A stretch of 64,000 bases of DNA from Tritrichomonas musculus (GCA_039105265.1 JAPFFF010000007.1:992001-1056000); one strand, 5' to 3'; shown: positions 9,017 through 22,700, counted from the first letter of the stretch. A program made the numbers and translations. The notes: generated by a model not told the origin, from the letters alone.

Positions 9017-9321
9017 GATTGGCTTGAAATGTTACTAATCTGATTAGTTTATTATGAACCTGAAAAATAATAAACCAAATTATGAATGTTTTTATTCAGG
9101 TTCATACTTTTCCAAAATGTTACTAATCTGATTATCTATAATTTCTTAGTTATTACCTTCACCAAATAAGTATTCATGGAAGATTGCATTATTGTTTTCA
9201 TTATACATACACCAAGTTTCTACTGTATCTACATTTGGTTTATCTTCATTTAGTTTATCTTGGCCATTTTCCTTTTGTATTTTACAATCGTTTATTATTT
9301 TAAATTATTTCAGGCTTTACT

Positions 9322-10728
9322 TTAAAATAAAGTTTCTTTAACCATCAATTTAATTATTTCATGCTTTTTAGAAAGAAACTTTTGATATTTGTGATTTGCT
9401 TTCCTGCATTGAATCAATTCACGATAACTTTTCATATCAAAGTTATAAAGAGATTTACTGAAAGAATCAATTGATGCATTCGGTTTCAATTCAGCATTCA
9501 AGCGCTTGTGATAAGATTCCAATGCGCAATTTGTGAGAACCGATGCTTGAGGTTCGTCACCAACATGCCATATATTTTTTCAGTTAACCAAACTTTATTA
9601 AAACACAAAAGAAATTGTTGAGCTTGTGATTTTATATCAATTAAATCATTTATCCTTTTTTTAAAGACGCCCATTCAATATAAGGTGAATACAATAAAAC
9701 ATATAGTGTTTCTTTCATTTCTTTTGTGACTTTTTTTTCGAATAATATTTAGAAAATATTTTAATCATACATTGAGAAAAAATAAAAAAGGAAGCCTTGT
9801 ATATTAATGTTTCTTTTGAGATCTTCGTTTAAATGAAAATTATTTATTGTTCCAATTGTTGCATTTATTAAACCTTTCTCAAAATCTGTAATTATAAAAA
9901 GTACTCTTAAATTGCTTTATGAACTTACAACCTGGCTTAAAAAAAGGCTCAAACCATTTTTTTAATCATTTTCTTTTTTGCTCTTTAATAATATATGGCC
10001 TATTGTCAGATAAGTATTGCTCAACAGATTGCAAGCCATAACATTAAGTACTTGAGTATATTCACGGATTGACGTAAGAAAAGTGCCATCAATTAGCCAT
10101 ATATCGGCGTTCAGAAAACACTCTTCATGAATGTCTGTCATGAATATCAAAATCCCATTTATCTCGTCATGTAAACGTGCCCAAAAATGCTTTTTTGAAG
10201 GAATATTATCATCATCCATAAATTTTAAATGTGCCAGTTTGCCATTTTTATCTGTTATTCTGAAATTTATCCAGTAATCAATTTGTGATATTGTACATGA
10301 ATAATTCCATTTTAAACTTTAGTAATGAATATCTCTTGATGTCAAACTTCTATCATTTATAAATAAATCTCGAATTTGAGATCTCATTGAATGAATTTTT
10401 TCTTTATTAAAATCATTTTTTTCTAACATATTCCGAAATGTAAAATATTTTCCTTTTGAGATGGATATTCAAGTTTTCCTTTTTTAAAAATTCTTCTAGC
10501 TTTACATTTTATTGTATTAATCCTGCTATTAATACAATAATAATATGCTGTATCACCGTTACTGTAATCAAAACGATAAATATGGGTTTTATCATAAATT
10601 AAATGTGGAAATTTGGCAGATTGACGAATCATGAGATTTTGTCTTTCATTGACTTTTTTCATTGATTAGTTATTGATTATGGAATCATTTTGTTTTCTAT
10701 ATGATTCAAAATTCTGAAAATGTGTTGA
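9322..10728 (-). pseudogene. Decayed MULE transposase with FLYWCH-like N-terminal finger
   Basis: Three open blocks remain in order on the minus strand. At 10423-10662 a block with YDKTHIYRFDYSNGDTAYYYC and a further Cys-x-Ala pattern resembles a FLYWCH or WRKY-GCM1-like DNA-binding finger. At 9962-10219, ADIWLIDGTF carries the first catalytic Asp, followed by a helix and a hydrophobic strand. At 9322-9522 there is a C-terminal block beginning MESYHKRLNAELKP, with the Glu of an NxxESxH-like motif. Stops and frame changes separate the blocks, so the gene is dead. The order and motifs are those of plant and protist MULEs. Confidence 0.65.
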
Positions 10729-10793
10729 ATACTTATTAAATGTATCTAATTGCAACTGAGAAAGTAGCTGAAGTAATTGAGCCGATGGTTGGT

Positions 10794-10921
10794 ATGAATA
10801 TGGAGGCGGTTGATATAACTGATGATTGGCTTGAAATGACTGAGGAGGAGGATGATATGACAGAGGAGGTAATTGGTATGAATAAGGAGGTGCTTGATAT
10901 GGCTGAGGGGGATTATTTGTC
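10794..10921 (-). repeat. Right inverted arm of the second MULE
   Basis: Reverse complement of 8889-9016. On the minus strand it reads as a Pro/Tyr/Gln-rich peptide that stays open towards the transposase for about 50 more codons (ending near 10678). Confidence 0.8.
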
Positions 10922-10950
10922 CACGCATAATGAAAGAAATTTTTTCAATG

Positions 10951-11147
10951 AACTCAAAAAAATCAATCAAACCTACGTATTACTTCAGAAATATTTGAAT
11001 TGATTGATTTTTCATAATTCATATAGAATTTTCAAAAAACTTTTATATAATAAATAACGATAATAACTTATACACCCAAACTTTTTCAAAAGTTTATTTC
11101 ACTTTTTGATATAAAAGTGCCAACCTACGCATCAATCACTGTTTCCC
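10951..11147 (+). repeat. Direct repeat copy 2 flanking the second MULE
   Basis: Same orientation as 8624-8854 and about 90% identical outside one indel. It begins AACTCAAAAAAATCAATC and ends CAATCACTGTTTCCC. Confidence 0.85.
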
Positions 11148-14100
11148 CTGTTTCCCATTTTTTCTGTCCATATCATTCCAAAATAGAAAAAGTTATAACT
11201 TATCATTGAATTTTTTTATTTTTAAAAGTGAGTATATATTTGTAAATAACAATCAAAATTGTATAAAAAAATATATATTCGTTTATCAATATAGTTGTAA
11301 AATTAAAATTTAATTAACATTTATCAATATTATGAAGATAGTAAAATTTCAATATTATAAATTTTCTACTTGATAATTGGTCACTATTTTACAACAATTT
11401 ATAACAGTGCAATCATATTTTATATTTTTATTTTTAAATATGGGATATGGAAGTCCTTTTTGAGGAAATGAATAAAACCACATTACCTTATTTTTTCAGA
11501 AAAATCTGACAGAATTATGGGTTAATAGGAAATTGATTGAAAAAGAGCAAATTATTGACCTTTTGTGATTATTTTTCAAAACCTTTTTTATAACTTATAT
11601 ATATTTCATTATACTATAAAGGCCAATGCAATTTTAAAGATTTTAAAATTTTATGAAAATCACATATATTTACCAAAATCACTACTGTAAATAAATTTTT
11701 GAGTATATTGCTTTTATATTAGACCAGTTATAATCAGAAAAATATAAAAAATCATTGATAGAAATTTATTTATAATATAAATTTAGTAATTTGGTCTTTA
11801 TAAATCAAATCATTTCATTTATTAATACAAAAATAAATATTGATTTTTATATTGGCTATTTCAATTCAAATTTTAAAAAGAAAACACTATCATCATTTCA
11901 AAAAGTAAATTTCCATACAAACTAGGGATGTTCAAAATTCACTTTTCCCTTGGAAAAGTTCGACTTTTTCTGGGCAAAAGAGAATAATAAAATATCTCTA
12001 ATACAAACTTATTCGTTGGTTATAATTTGTATCGATATTTATCAAAAAATAACTGAAATAGAAACTTTTTGTGTAATATGTGATATGAATATTTTTAATT
12101 TTTATATATTAAGTAGAGGTATTCATGTGAAGTGAAAACTCGTTATTTGATTTTTTTATTTTTACTTTAATTGAATGAATATTTTATCTTATGAAAAAAT
12201 ATTAAGATTATTTACTTCTATATATCCAATACTGACACTTGCCATAATTGGTTTTAATGGATGTTGAGAATTTAAAAACAATTTAAAAAATAATGTTTCA
12301 TCTATATCTCGAGTCAAATAAAATATTTATGAATTATAAATCAATAATAATATTTTATATTTTATTTAAAAAATATATTATCTGTTGTATATCCAATTTA
12401 TTAGCCATATATAAATTTAAATGCAAATTTACATTAAAAAATTAAGAAAATGACTTATTTCTCAATTGATTTACGAAATAATTATATACTAATTGTACAA
12501 TATAATAATAATAAATATTTAAATAAATTTTATTATGTAAATAAGTTACTCTATACTCTCATTTTAAAGAAAAATGTAATTTTATATTTTGCATTATTTT
12601 GAATTATTTTTCATCGTATTTTGGTACGTTATTATTTTTTAGTGACGTGAGATGATTATTTTCGGTGAAGTGAAGTTAATAGTGAAGTGATTCTTGAAAA
12701 ATTTAAATTTCCTCATTTTCTTAAAAATATTATTAAAAATATTTTTTATATAGTAAAATTATTAATTACTATATTATAAAAATAACTTTAATATTTAATA
12801 TATTGAAAACCAAAAAATAATCACAATACAAAGCAACATATTTTTTTAGAAATTCAATTAAAAATCATCGTTTAATTGAATTTTTCATTTTTTTTTTGTT
12901 AATTTATCTATTTAATATATAATGTAAAACTTAAATATAAAATTTAAATAGTATATAAAATATAATATATATTATATATATAAAATAAAATAATGTTTTA
13001 ATAACAATACTACTAGGATACAAAATGTTTATTATTTCAATATAAAAAATATAATAACTGAAAAAGTTAAAAATTTATAAAAAATAAAAAAAATATAAAC
13101 AAGTGTATCTCTAGAAAATAAATATTTTTTAAACATATAAGTATTAATAGGTTATTAATATATATATACTATAATAATTAATAATACAAATTTATATATA
13201 TATTTATATTTCATCAATTTTTATATAAAAAAAAATATATAGCCTCTCAATTATAAAACGATTCTTATTCAGAAAAATAAAAATAGAAATATCTCAAAAA
13301 TAGGAGTATAAAATTCTTATCCATTAAAGTTCATTCTTAGTTTCAAAATAAAAATAAAGAAAATATGATCAAAATTACAATATTTCGTCAATTTCTCTAC
13401 ATGAATACCTCTTATTAAGTATTATTGGAGTTCATCAAACAATAAATTAATTGATATAGTAATATTATACATAAGTCTTATGTATGTCATAAGATAAGAG
13501 CAGTTTTTTTTTGTCAAAAGAAAATATTAAAAAGTAACCAAAAAAGATTATGGCTAATTTTGGATTGAGTATTTTAGAATATATCATTTATTTCTATAAT
13601 CAATTCTGATGATATGTTTAAACGAAAATAATCAAAATAAACTATTCAATTATATTTTAACTATTTTTTGTTCAATTTATATTGAAATAATATTTATTAA
13701 CATATTATCAAAAAGATCACCAAACAAATCTTTATAACATATATTTTTGAAATAAGATAGACTTTTTTTAGTAAAAGCAGTTTAGAAACTAACGTCACAA
13801 AAATAAATTGAGAAAATTGATAGGGAATTATAAATTCAATACGGAAATGATAAATTATTATTTTTTTTGTTGTTTTAGCATCATTTCATATTTTGTTTTG
13901 CGATAACTGAAAAACTATTATTTTTATTAAATCCTTTTTATATTCAAAAAATTGAATCTAATATGACATTAGGTTTTCAGTTTCTGTATTTTTGGTAAAT
14001 ATATTCAAAATAATTTAGAATTTTTCAGAAATGTTGAATCATCGTTTATTTTGTGAATTTTAGGGAAAATTATTTTTTTGAATGTTAAAACAAAAGAATA

Positions 14101-14678
14101 ACCAAAAAATCTAAAGAAGTTTTATATAAATTTAATTCTTTTAAATGTTTTGTAAACATCACTTTATTCTGAAAAGAAAAGTAATATTGTGAGATTTATT
14201 TTTTATATAATTCTTTTCGTCTCAAAATTCTCATAGTTTTTACTTCAATTAAAAAATAATTTAAATATTATTGAAAATTCAATTGATTGAAATTTCAGAA
14301 TTAAAAAAAATTCAGATTCTTTGAAAATAAAAGATACGTTCAATAGACAAATCCATGAATATATCACAATTTAATCCAAAAAACATTTTCCTTATATTTT
14401 TAAAAGATGACAAAATAATTATAAAATATAATAAAATGATATACAATTCTTGACAATGATTAGAAAAGCTTTTTTATTTATTTTTTTTCATATTTAAATT
14501 ATTATTTAAGTTAAAAAAAAAATCTTTGATTTTTTTATCAAATAAGTTCATTTGGTTAATTTAATGTATATAGAAATGAAGTTATTTATAAATCTACAAA
14601 AAAATTGAATTGAAAATTTTTATAATCTTAACTTATTCTCTAAATTTTGAAATAAACTAAGATAATTTTACGTCAAAG
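11148..14678. other. 3.5-kb AT-rich stretch with no gene
   Basis: No credible coding region on either strand. The sequence is very AT-rich with many short A/T runs and TATA-type microsatellite pieces (near 12960 and 13190). The only structure I see is a weak inverted pair at about 12105-12131 and 13398-13424 around the shared core GAGGTATTCATGT, which could be the ends of an old 1.3-kb element. Confidence 0.5.
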
Positions 14679-14683
14679 TCACA
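14679..14683 (+). promoter_or_regulatory. Initiator-like TCACA before the R2R3 Myb gene
   Basis: TCACA with the presumed +1 A at 14681 lies 11 bases before the ATG, as expected for trichomonad core promoters. Confidence 0.5.
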
Positions 14684-14691
14684 TTTAGCCG

Positions 14692-16269
14692 ATGAGTCGT
14701 TCACAGCGTTACAATGATAACGATGATGACGACAACAGCGACTACAGTTATGAAGTTACAAGTAATGAAGATGAAGACGATGATGACGACGACTTTCAAA
14801 TTCGGAAAAATAAAAATTTTTCACCCTCAGCGGTAAAATCAACTTTTGAATTGAATGTTCCACAACATCGTCATTTACAATATCAGCAGCACCAACAACT
14901 ACAGCGACAACAAGCACAACAAAATAGATTGGTTCAAAAACAAAAATCAAAGCAAAAAATGAAAGCTAAGCATTATCATGTACATCCTCAACGAAAGCCA
15001 AGAAGATTATTTACACCAGAAGAAGATCAACTTCTTTTAAGTCTTGTTGAAAAGTATGGCCAAAATTCTTGGACCGATATTGCTGAAAAAATTCCTGGAA
15101 GATCATCAAGACAATGCAAAGAACGCTATTTAACTTATCTATGCCCTACAGTTAATCATTCTCCATGGACTGAAGATGAGGACGTGCTCCTTCTTCAAAA
15201 AGTTCATGAAATGGGTAAGAGATGGTCAGATATGTCTAAATTCTTTAATGGAAGAACTGCAAATGCAATTAAGAATCGATACCATCTTCATCTTCGAGGC
15301 CATTTTAATGATTCTCGAAACAAACATCCAATTCAAACACAACATCACAAAGATCTTTCAATTCCTTTATGTGCCAGAGCGAACCAACAACCAATCCCAC
15401 ATGGTTCTGCTGTTGTAATGAATACAATTCCTAATGGCTTTCCAGCTATCCCTTCATCAAGCACAGCATCATCATCCCCTTTAGCAGGAGCACCGCCATC
15501 ATCTACTGTCATTTATGCATATCCTTCTACATCTTTCACAAATAATTCAAACCCCTATTCTCCTAATGTTAATGGAATAATAATAATCCCAAGTAATTAC
15601 GATATGCCTATTAAAGACAGACGCTGTGATATTCTACCAAATGGTAATGTTATTTACAATGGATATAATGGATATACAGTTGAGCCACAGTATGTTAATC
15701 CTCCACCACTAACCGTTCAAAGCAACATTGTAATCAACAATTCATCAAATTCTAATCTTTCTAATGCTACTGATTACAATTATTACAATACTAATTACTA
15801 TCTCAATCCAAATCCTTCTAGCAAAATGAATTCATTCAATCAAAATCCACAATATGCAATTAATAACGCAAATCATAGTTTTAATTCTAATATCTGTACA
15901 GGGATTAATTCAGTATCTTATCGAAATATTATTAATAATCGAAATACAACCAGCCCGCTAACAAATAATTATTCTAGTTCTGGCTATGTTAAAATAGAAA
16001 ACGTGAACGATATGTCTTCAACATCTCGCAATCATTTAATGATTGAACCTATCTCTCAATATCAACCTCCTGGGGAAGATAATCAACATCTTGTTTATAG
16101 TAAAAAGCATTCAGAGGTGAATAATAATAAGAGCTATGATATATCAAACTTTCTTGTTAATAATGACAATAATCAAGCCAATAAAATGGAAGAAAAGCCA
16201 AAAGAAGGGCATTCAAAAACAAGAATTTTGTTGCCATCTTTACCGCTTTTATTTCCGGTTAAACCATAG
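14692..16269 (+). CDS. R2R3-type Myb DNA-binding protein
   Basis: A 525-residue nuclear-type protein with two adjacent Myb repeats at about residues 103-153 and 155-204. The first has FTPEEDQLLLSLVEKYG...W..IAEKIPGRSSRQCKERY; the second has WTEDEDVLLLQKV...GKRWSDMSKFFNGRTANAIKNRY. These give the spaced aromatic residues and recognition helices of R2 and R3 repeats, which together bind a short DNA site. The N-terminus is highly acidic (Asp runs at residues 10-35), followed by a Gln-rich stretch and a basic segment just before the repeats. The C-terminal 300 residues are Asn/Ser/Tyr/Pro-rich and disordered. In trichomonads, Myb proteins of this kind control gene expression; the target here is unknown. 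It is followed by the large SAPS-like gene on the same strand, but the 470-base gap argues for separate transcription. Confidence 0.93.
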   Translation: MSRSQRYNDNDDDDNSDYSYEVTSNEDEDDDDDDFQIRKNKNFSPSAVKSTFELNVPQHRHLQYQQHQQLQRQQAQQNRLVQKQKSKQKMKAKHYHVHPQRKPRRLFTPEEDQLLLSLVEKYGQNSWTDIAEKIPGRSSRQCKERYLTYLCPTVNHSPWTEDEDVLLLQKVHEMGKRWSDMSKFFNGRTANAIKNRYHLHLRGHFNDSRNKHPIQTQHHKDLSIPLCARANQQPIPHGSAVVMNTIPNGFPAIPSSSTASSSPLAGAPPSSTVIYAYPSTSFTNNSNPYSPNVNGIIIIPSNYDMPIKDRRCDILPNGNVIYNGYNGYTVEPQYVNPPPLTVQSNIVINNSSNSNLSNATDYNYYNTNYYLNPNPSSKMNSFNQNPQYAINNANHSFNSNICTGINSVSYRNIINNRNTTSPLTNNYSSSGYVKIENVNDMSSTSRNHLMIEPISQYQPPGEDNQHLVYSKKHSEVNNNKSYDISNFLVNNDNNQANKMEEKPKEGHSKTRILLPSLPLLFPVKP

Positions 16270-16742
16270 ATTATTCATCGACTTATGTTAAGTAATGTTA
16301 TATAAAAATTTAATTTTTTACAATTTCTTATTTAGTCATATTATGAAATTTATTTTCCCTATCATTGCTTTTCAGTTTATGAATGCTTAATTTATTTTTA
16401 TCAGAGTTTTTGGCAGATAAGGCCATTATACTTTTTAGGGTGTTCTTAGGATATGCTTTTGGTATATCGACTCTGCTATTTATTGTTTTGAAAAATATAT
16501 GTATGATTTGTAAATTTCCTGTTTATTATTAAAAATCTAATCCAAAATTAACAATATTTAAAATATAAAATAGCAATTTTAATCATTTGATATGCATTTA
16601 AATGTAATATGAGCTGTTTTATATATCATTTACAATAAAAAAACAATTGTGAATCTAAAGAAGATGACGATAGGATGAAATTCTGAAAAAAAAATGTATA
16701 TAGAAATTTTGCATTTTTTTTTTCGAAATTTTTTTAAAGTAA
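16270..16742. other. Intergenic, no feature seen
   Basis: AT-rich, 473 bases between two plus-strand genes. No initiator-like TCA motif stands close to the downstream ATG at 16743, unlike several other genes here. Confidence 0.6.
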
Positions 16743-19700
16743 ATGAGCCTGGGTCCAAAGGAGAAGCCAGAAGAGGCGGATCCTCAAGACCCTGAAACAT
16801 TAGGTAAACAAAATACAAATGAGAGTGCTTTAACCAAAACGCCTGCGATATCGAATCAAATAAACAGCGAAATCCCAATCAATCAAGATAACCCCAATCA
16901 GACATCAAATGAACAACCTTTAATAAACGAAAACGAAAATGCATTTCAAAAACAGCCGTCGATTAAATCCGATAATGGAATTGAAAGTTCCAATCCACCG
17001 TCTGGGAGTGTATTTGGTTCAGAGCATGAAGAAAATATTTCGCTTAACCAACTTTCAAATAATCAGAATGATCAGAATAATAGTACAATTCAAAAAGGCC
17101 AAAATAATGATGACACAGACGATAGCGAAACCGAAACCACAAGCCCGAGCGCAAGCGGAGAAGAAAATGAAAGCGATCCGCCAAAAATTGAGACCCAATT
17201 TAGGGATGAAACAAAAAATAATTACCAATTAGATAATAATAATGAAATTGAAAATAATAGCTCAACTACAAGTGGAATTAAAGAAGAAAACATATTTGAA
17301 AGCCAAGGGGTAAAAGGTGAAATAGAAAATACTATTAATGCAATTAAAGTTCAAAATAATTCCTTTGGAAAAGAAGAACAATGCAATCAAGAAACAGAGA
17401 AAATTGATACACCACAGACCAGCGAAACAGTCGAAAATGCCAATGCCAGCGTAAGTGGTAATGACAAAGAAAACGATAAAACAAATCAACATCAAGAAAC
17501 CAAAGTAGAAAATAAAATTGAAATTAACGAAGAAAAAAGTGAAACAGTTAATACTTTAATAGAAAACAAGATGCCAAGTGAAATTATAAAAACAACAAGC
17601 GAAAGCAATGGTGAAAGTGAAAAATCACACCAAACACAAGAAATAAAAGAAGATAACCAAATCAGAAGCGAAAATGACCAAACCAAACAAGAAACGATCT
17701 TTGTTGTTAACCACCCAACAGAATCACCCCAAAATAAAAAAATTACAAGCAGCGAAAACGAAAGCACAAACCCAACAACAAGTGATGATGAAGAAAAGCC
17801 AAGTCAACCACAAGAAACTAAAAACGAAAAAGAAAGTCACAGTGAAAGTGACGAAGAAGAAAAACCAAGTCAACCACAAATAACCAAAAAAGCAAAAGAA
17901 AGCAGCACTGAAAGTGATGAAGAAGAGAAACTTAATCAACAAAAAGAAACCAAAAAAGCAAAAGAAAGCAGTAGCGAAAGCGATGAAGAAAAGCCAAGCC
18001 AATCACAAGAAACCAAAAAGGAAAAAGAAAGTAACAGTGAAAGTGACGAAGAAGAGAAACCAAGTCAACCACAAGTAACTAAAAATGAAAAAGAAAGTAA
18101 CAGTGAAAGTGACGAAGAAGAGAAACCAAGTCAACCAAAAGAAATTAAAAATGAAAAAGAAAGTAACAGTGAAAGTGACGAAGAAGAAAAACCAAGTCAA
18201 CCACAAGTTACTAAAAATGAAAAAGAAAGTCACAGTGAAAGTGACGAAGAAGAAAAACCAAGTCAACCACAAATAACCAAAAAAGCAAAAGAAAGCAGCA
18301 CTGAAAGTGATGAAGAAGAGAAACTTAATCAACAAAAAGAAACCAAAAAAGCAAAAGAAAGCAGTAGCGAAAGCGATGAAGAAAAGCCAAGCCAATCACA
18401 AGAAACCAAAAAGGAAAAAGAAAGTAACAGTGAAAGTGACGAAGAAGAGAAACCAAGTCAACCAAAAGAAATTAAAAATGAAAAAGAAAGTAACAGTGAA
18501 AGTGACGAAGAAGAAAAACCAAGTCAACCACAAGTTACTAAAAATGAAAAAGAAAGTCACAGTGAAAGTGACGAAGAAGAGAAACCAAGTCAACCAAAAG
18601 AAATTAAAAATGAAAAAGAAAGTAACAGTGAAAGTGACGAAGAAGAAAAACCAAGTCAACCACAAGTTACTAAAAATGAAAAAGAAAGTAACAGTGAAAG
18701 TGACGAAGAAGAGAAACCAAGTCAACCAAAAGAAATTAAAAATGAAAAAGAAAGTAACAGTGAAAGTGACGAAGAAGAAAAACCAAGTCAACCAAAAGAA
18801 ATTAAAAAAGAAAAAGAAAGTAACAGTGAAAGTGACGAAGAAGAAAAACCAAGTCAACCACAAGTAACTAAAAAAGAAAAAGAAAGTAACAGTGAAAGTG
18901 ACGAAGAAGAGAAACCAAGTCAACCAAAAGAAATTAAAAAAGAAAAAGAAAGTAACAGTGAAAGTGACGAAGAAGAAAAACCAAGTCAACCACAAGTAAC
19001 TAAAAAAGAAAAAGAAAGTAACAGTGAAAGTGACGAAGAAGAGAAACCAAGTCAACCAAAAGAAATTAAAAATGAAAAAGAAAGTAACAGTGAAAGTGAC
19101 GAAGAAGAGAAACCAAGTCAACCAAAAGAAATTAAAAATGAAAAAGAAAGTAACAGTGAAAGTGACGAAGAAGAGAAACCAAGTCAACCAAAAGAAATTA
19201 AAAAAGAAAAAGAAAGTAACAGTGAAAGTGACGAAGAAGAAAAACCAAGTCAACCACAAGTAACTAAAAAAGAAAAAGAAAGTAACAGTGAAAGTGACGA
19301 AGAAGAGAAACCAAGTCAACCACAAGTAACTAAAAAAGAAAAAGAAAGTAACAGTGAAAGTGACGAAGAAGAGAAACCAAGTCAACCAAAAGAAATTAAA
19401 AAAGAAAAAGAAAGTAACAGTGAAAGTGACGAAGAAGAAAAACCAAGTCAACCACAAGTAACTAAAAAAGAAAAAGAAAGTAACAGTGAAAGTGACGAAG
19501 AAGAGAAACCAAGTCAACCACAAGTAACTAAAAAAGAAAAAGAAAGTAACAGTGAAAGTGACGAAGAAGAAAAACCAAGTCAACCAAAAGAAATTAAAAA
19601 TGAAAAAGAAAGTAACAGTGAAAGTGACGAAGAAGAAAAACTTAATCAACAAAAAGAAAGCAATAGTGAAAGTGATGACGAAAGAAAAGAGAGCAATAGC

Positions 19701-22700
19701 GAAAGCGATGATGAAGAAAAAGCAACACAAGACAAATCAGAAACAACATCTTCTTCAACTGTAAAGGATGCGAAAGCAGAAGACAAAAAAGAAAGTGACA
19801 GTGATGATGATCACAATGAAAAAGAAGAAGAAGAAAATAGTGAAAGTGAAAACAGCGAAGAAAAAGAACAAAAAGAATCCGAACAAATCGAAAAAGAAGA
19901 GTCCGATGAATTAGTACAAAAAGAAACAGAGCAAACAGAAGCCAAAGAAGAAGAGGAAGACAAAGAAGAAAACCAAAACAATGAAGTTGATGAAGAACTA
20001 AAGAAGCAAGAACTTGCAAAACAAATGGAAATAGAAAAAATGAAGAAAATCAGAGAAGAACGTAATAAAAGAATTCAAGAGATAAGCAAGATTCCAATTG
20101 ATGAACTTCTTGCTCAAGAAAATGTTACATTTAAAGACGTTTTCCGTCATCAAGACCTCTCAGCAAAATATAAGAGCAATAGAAATAAACGTCTTAATGA
20201 ATTTCTCTTAAAGCATATTGTTGAGATCTTTACCTTATACAGGGATACCAAAGAGCGTGAAACTCTATGGAAGATTTGTGATTTTGTTAATTCTAACAAT
20301 CCAACTTTGATATCTTCAATTCCGAAGAATCAAGATGTTATTAATCTGTTTCTAGATGTCGTCAATTTCCGTCAAAAGAAAATTAAGGAAGAAGAAGAAA
20401 AGAAAAGAAGGCAAAGTTTAGATGAAAGAGCATCAATTAGTAACACAAATTCTGAAATTAATATAATCAATGATTTAATGGATAAATCTGAGACTGAAAA
20501 ATCAGAAAACTCCGAAAAATCTCTAAAAGATTCATTAAATAATGAAGAAAATAATCACAAAGCCTCTAGTTCAGAAGATGAAGATAATCATGACAGCAAA
20601 AATGAAGAAGAAAAATCTGATAAAGCTGAAAATAAGAAGAAAGAAGAAGAGGAAGATAAAGATGATGAAGAAAACAATGAAAAAAAATCAAATAAAGAGA
20701 AAAGCAAATCAGGAGAAACTCAGCCAAAAGAAGAAGAGAATAAAAATCCCGAAGAAAGCTCAACCAAACAAGAAGTTCAAAGTGAAAATAATGTTGATCA
20801 AAAGGAGATTGAAAAGGACGAAGTGAGATCTATGATTGAAGAAGAAGGAATTATTCTAACTCCCGAAGGAGAAGAAAATTTGAACCTCTATCGTCTTTCC
20901 TTACTCTGCGAACTCATATTAAATGTTGCTAACAGATGGGATGAAATTGCATTTCAGAGATTTTTTGATACCCCAAACTTTTGGACTTCTCTTCTTGAAA
21001 ATCTTGATATTTATTGCATTACCAACTTTTTCACAAAACTTTCAGAAAAGCCACTCTTTAAATACCATTCTTTTGTTTGGGGACTTTTCTGCGCCTTTTT
21101 TGGTGAATATCAGAATCCGGAATTAAATCCATCTTCAGCAGTCCATACCACAACAAATTCACCACTGACACTTAATGAATTATCTGAAACATTAGAGCCA
21201 CAATCGATGAAAATTGGCAATCCAATTTCAACTCTTGCTCAACCTGCAATTGCACCTTCTGCTTCGGTTGATCTAGCTACTTTTGGGAAACATAAAACTA
21301 AAACTGCTTGGCCCAAAGAATGGACGTATGTTGAAACTGAATCTGTTCAAAAATGTTCTTCATCAACCATTGTTTATCCTTATCTAGACTTAACAGAAAA
21401 TATAAGTGATAATCTATTAAATTTGAGCGACGAAGAACGTTTGAAAGAACATATGAATAGATATAATGAATATATGAAAGAAGTTCAAAAAGCTCACTTA
21501 ATTCGACTCAACTTGATCAAATTCTTCAAAATATTCTATATTCTTCATCGTAAAACCGAAATAGAATTTATGAGCATTTTCATTAAATATCTTCCAGATC
21601 TTTTTAACAAAATTGTTTATCCTACTCATTCGCCAATTGAACCTTCTAAATCTCAAACAAAAACAGCAAAATCATCACCACCATCTCCATCATCCTCTCG
21701 CCATTCAGAAATAGAAATATCCCAAGATAATACGGAAGATAAAAATACCGAACTAAGCGAATATAACAGTGAAAATATATCTCTTAATGATACAGAATCC
21801 TCGTTTACATATCAAAATATCAATACAAATGATCCAAAGTCATATTATTACTTCTTTTATTGCACTAACTTCGACAGTTATTCTAGAAAAGCTAGAAAGT
21901 ACAATGATGAAATTATTGAAGCTTTACTTGACTTTGGAATTGAATTAGATCCTCAACAATGTATGGTTAATGCAGTAATTGATGTTCTTAAAAGACCAAA
22001 CGATAATGGATCAAATCTATTTTTGAAAGCTCTAACTTATACCACCAAACATTTCCATAAAGATATGACTGAATTCATCATTCCAACAATTTTTCGTGTT
22101 TTAACAACAATGTCCACTTCATCTGCTTCAAAAAGAAAAAGTAATGAATCAATTCAAAATCTTCCTCAACTTTCACCAACAACCCTTTATCAAGCAGCGA
22201 CGGTTTCTTCACCAAGGAACCAAGAAAAAGAACCCGAAAAAGAAGACGAGCAAGCAACACAAAAAGAAGAGGGAAATGAACAAAAAGACTTCACAACTGA
22301 AGGAAATGATCAAATTGTCCAAAATGAATATGAAAAAGATGTTAAAATTGAAATCGGCGATTTATCTCCAAATCAGGAAGAGGAAAATGAAATAGAAATT
22401 GAAGTCGAGGCCAATCCGAGTGACATTGTTATTGGAACGTGTGAACAATGTTTTTCGCTTCCAACATCTTACAGATTCAAACCAGAAGATTATGCTATTA
22501 TGCAAAAGATAAAGGTTAGACAAGAATATACACTATCATCTGATTCAAATGATAACAGAATTAATCTTAAATCTTTAGTCGATAATCCAAATATCAATGA
22601 AAATAGTGGAACTAAAGGAGTTAGTGAAAATTCTGATGATCATGATGAAAGTGATGCTGATGATCAAAGTAACGACAATAAAGAACATATTAATCATAAA

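Larger units (their letters stand above)
8889..10921 (-). mobile_element. Second MULE-like element, decayed, bounded by inverted arms
   Basis: Inverted arms of about 128 bp enclose remnants of a MULE transposase on the minus strand. No target duplication is visible at the arm ends. Instead the element sits between two 200-230 bp direct repeats. The arms are part of the transposase 5' coding region, so one arm may have arisen by inverted duplication rather than being a classical terminal repeat. It is unlike the 2576-5606 element in sequence, so it is a separate family. Confidence 0.6.

Noticed and set aside
8624-11147. The direct repeats as retroviral LTRs
   Set aside because: No reverse transcriptase, primer-binding site or polypurine tract is seen between them; the content is a MULE transposase.
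12105-13424. A 1.3-kb TIR element in the AT-rich desert
   Set aside because: The inverted match is only about 13 exact bases with weak flanks and no duplication; not called as an element.
17800-19650. CRISPR-like appearance of regular repeats
   Set aside because: The repeats are contiguous, in frame and coding, with no unique spacers, and the genome is eukaryotic.
18396-19730. A 444-codon minus-strand frame rich in Phe, Thr and Trp
   Set aside because: It is antisense to the 66-bp repeat array; a repeat length divisible by three with no stop on the other strand keeps it open. There is no independent coding sign.
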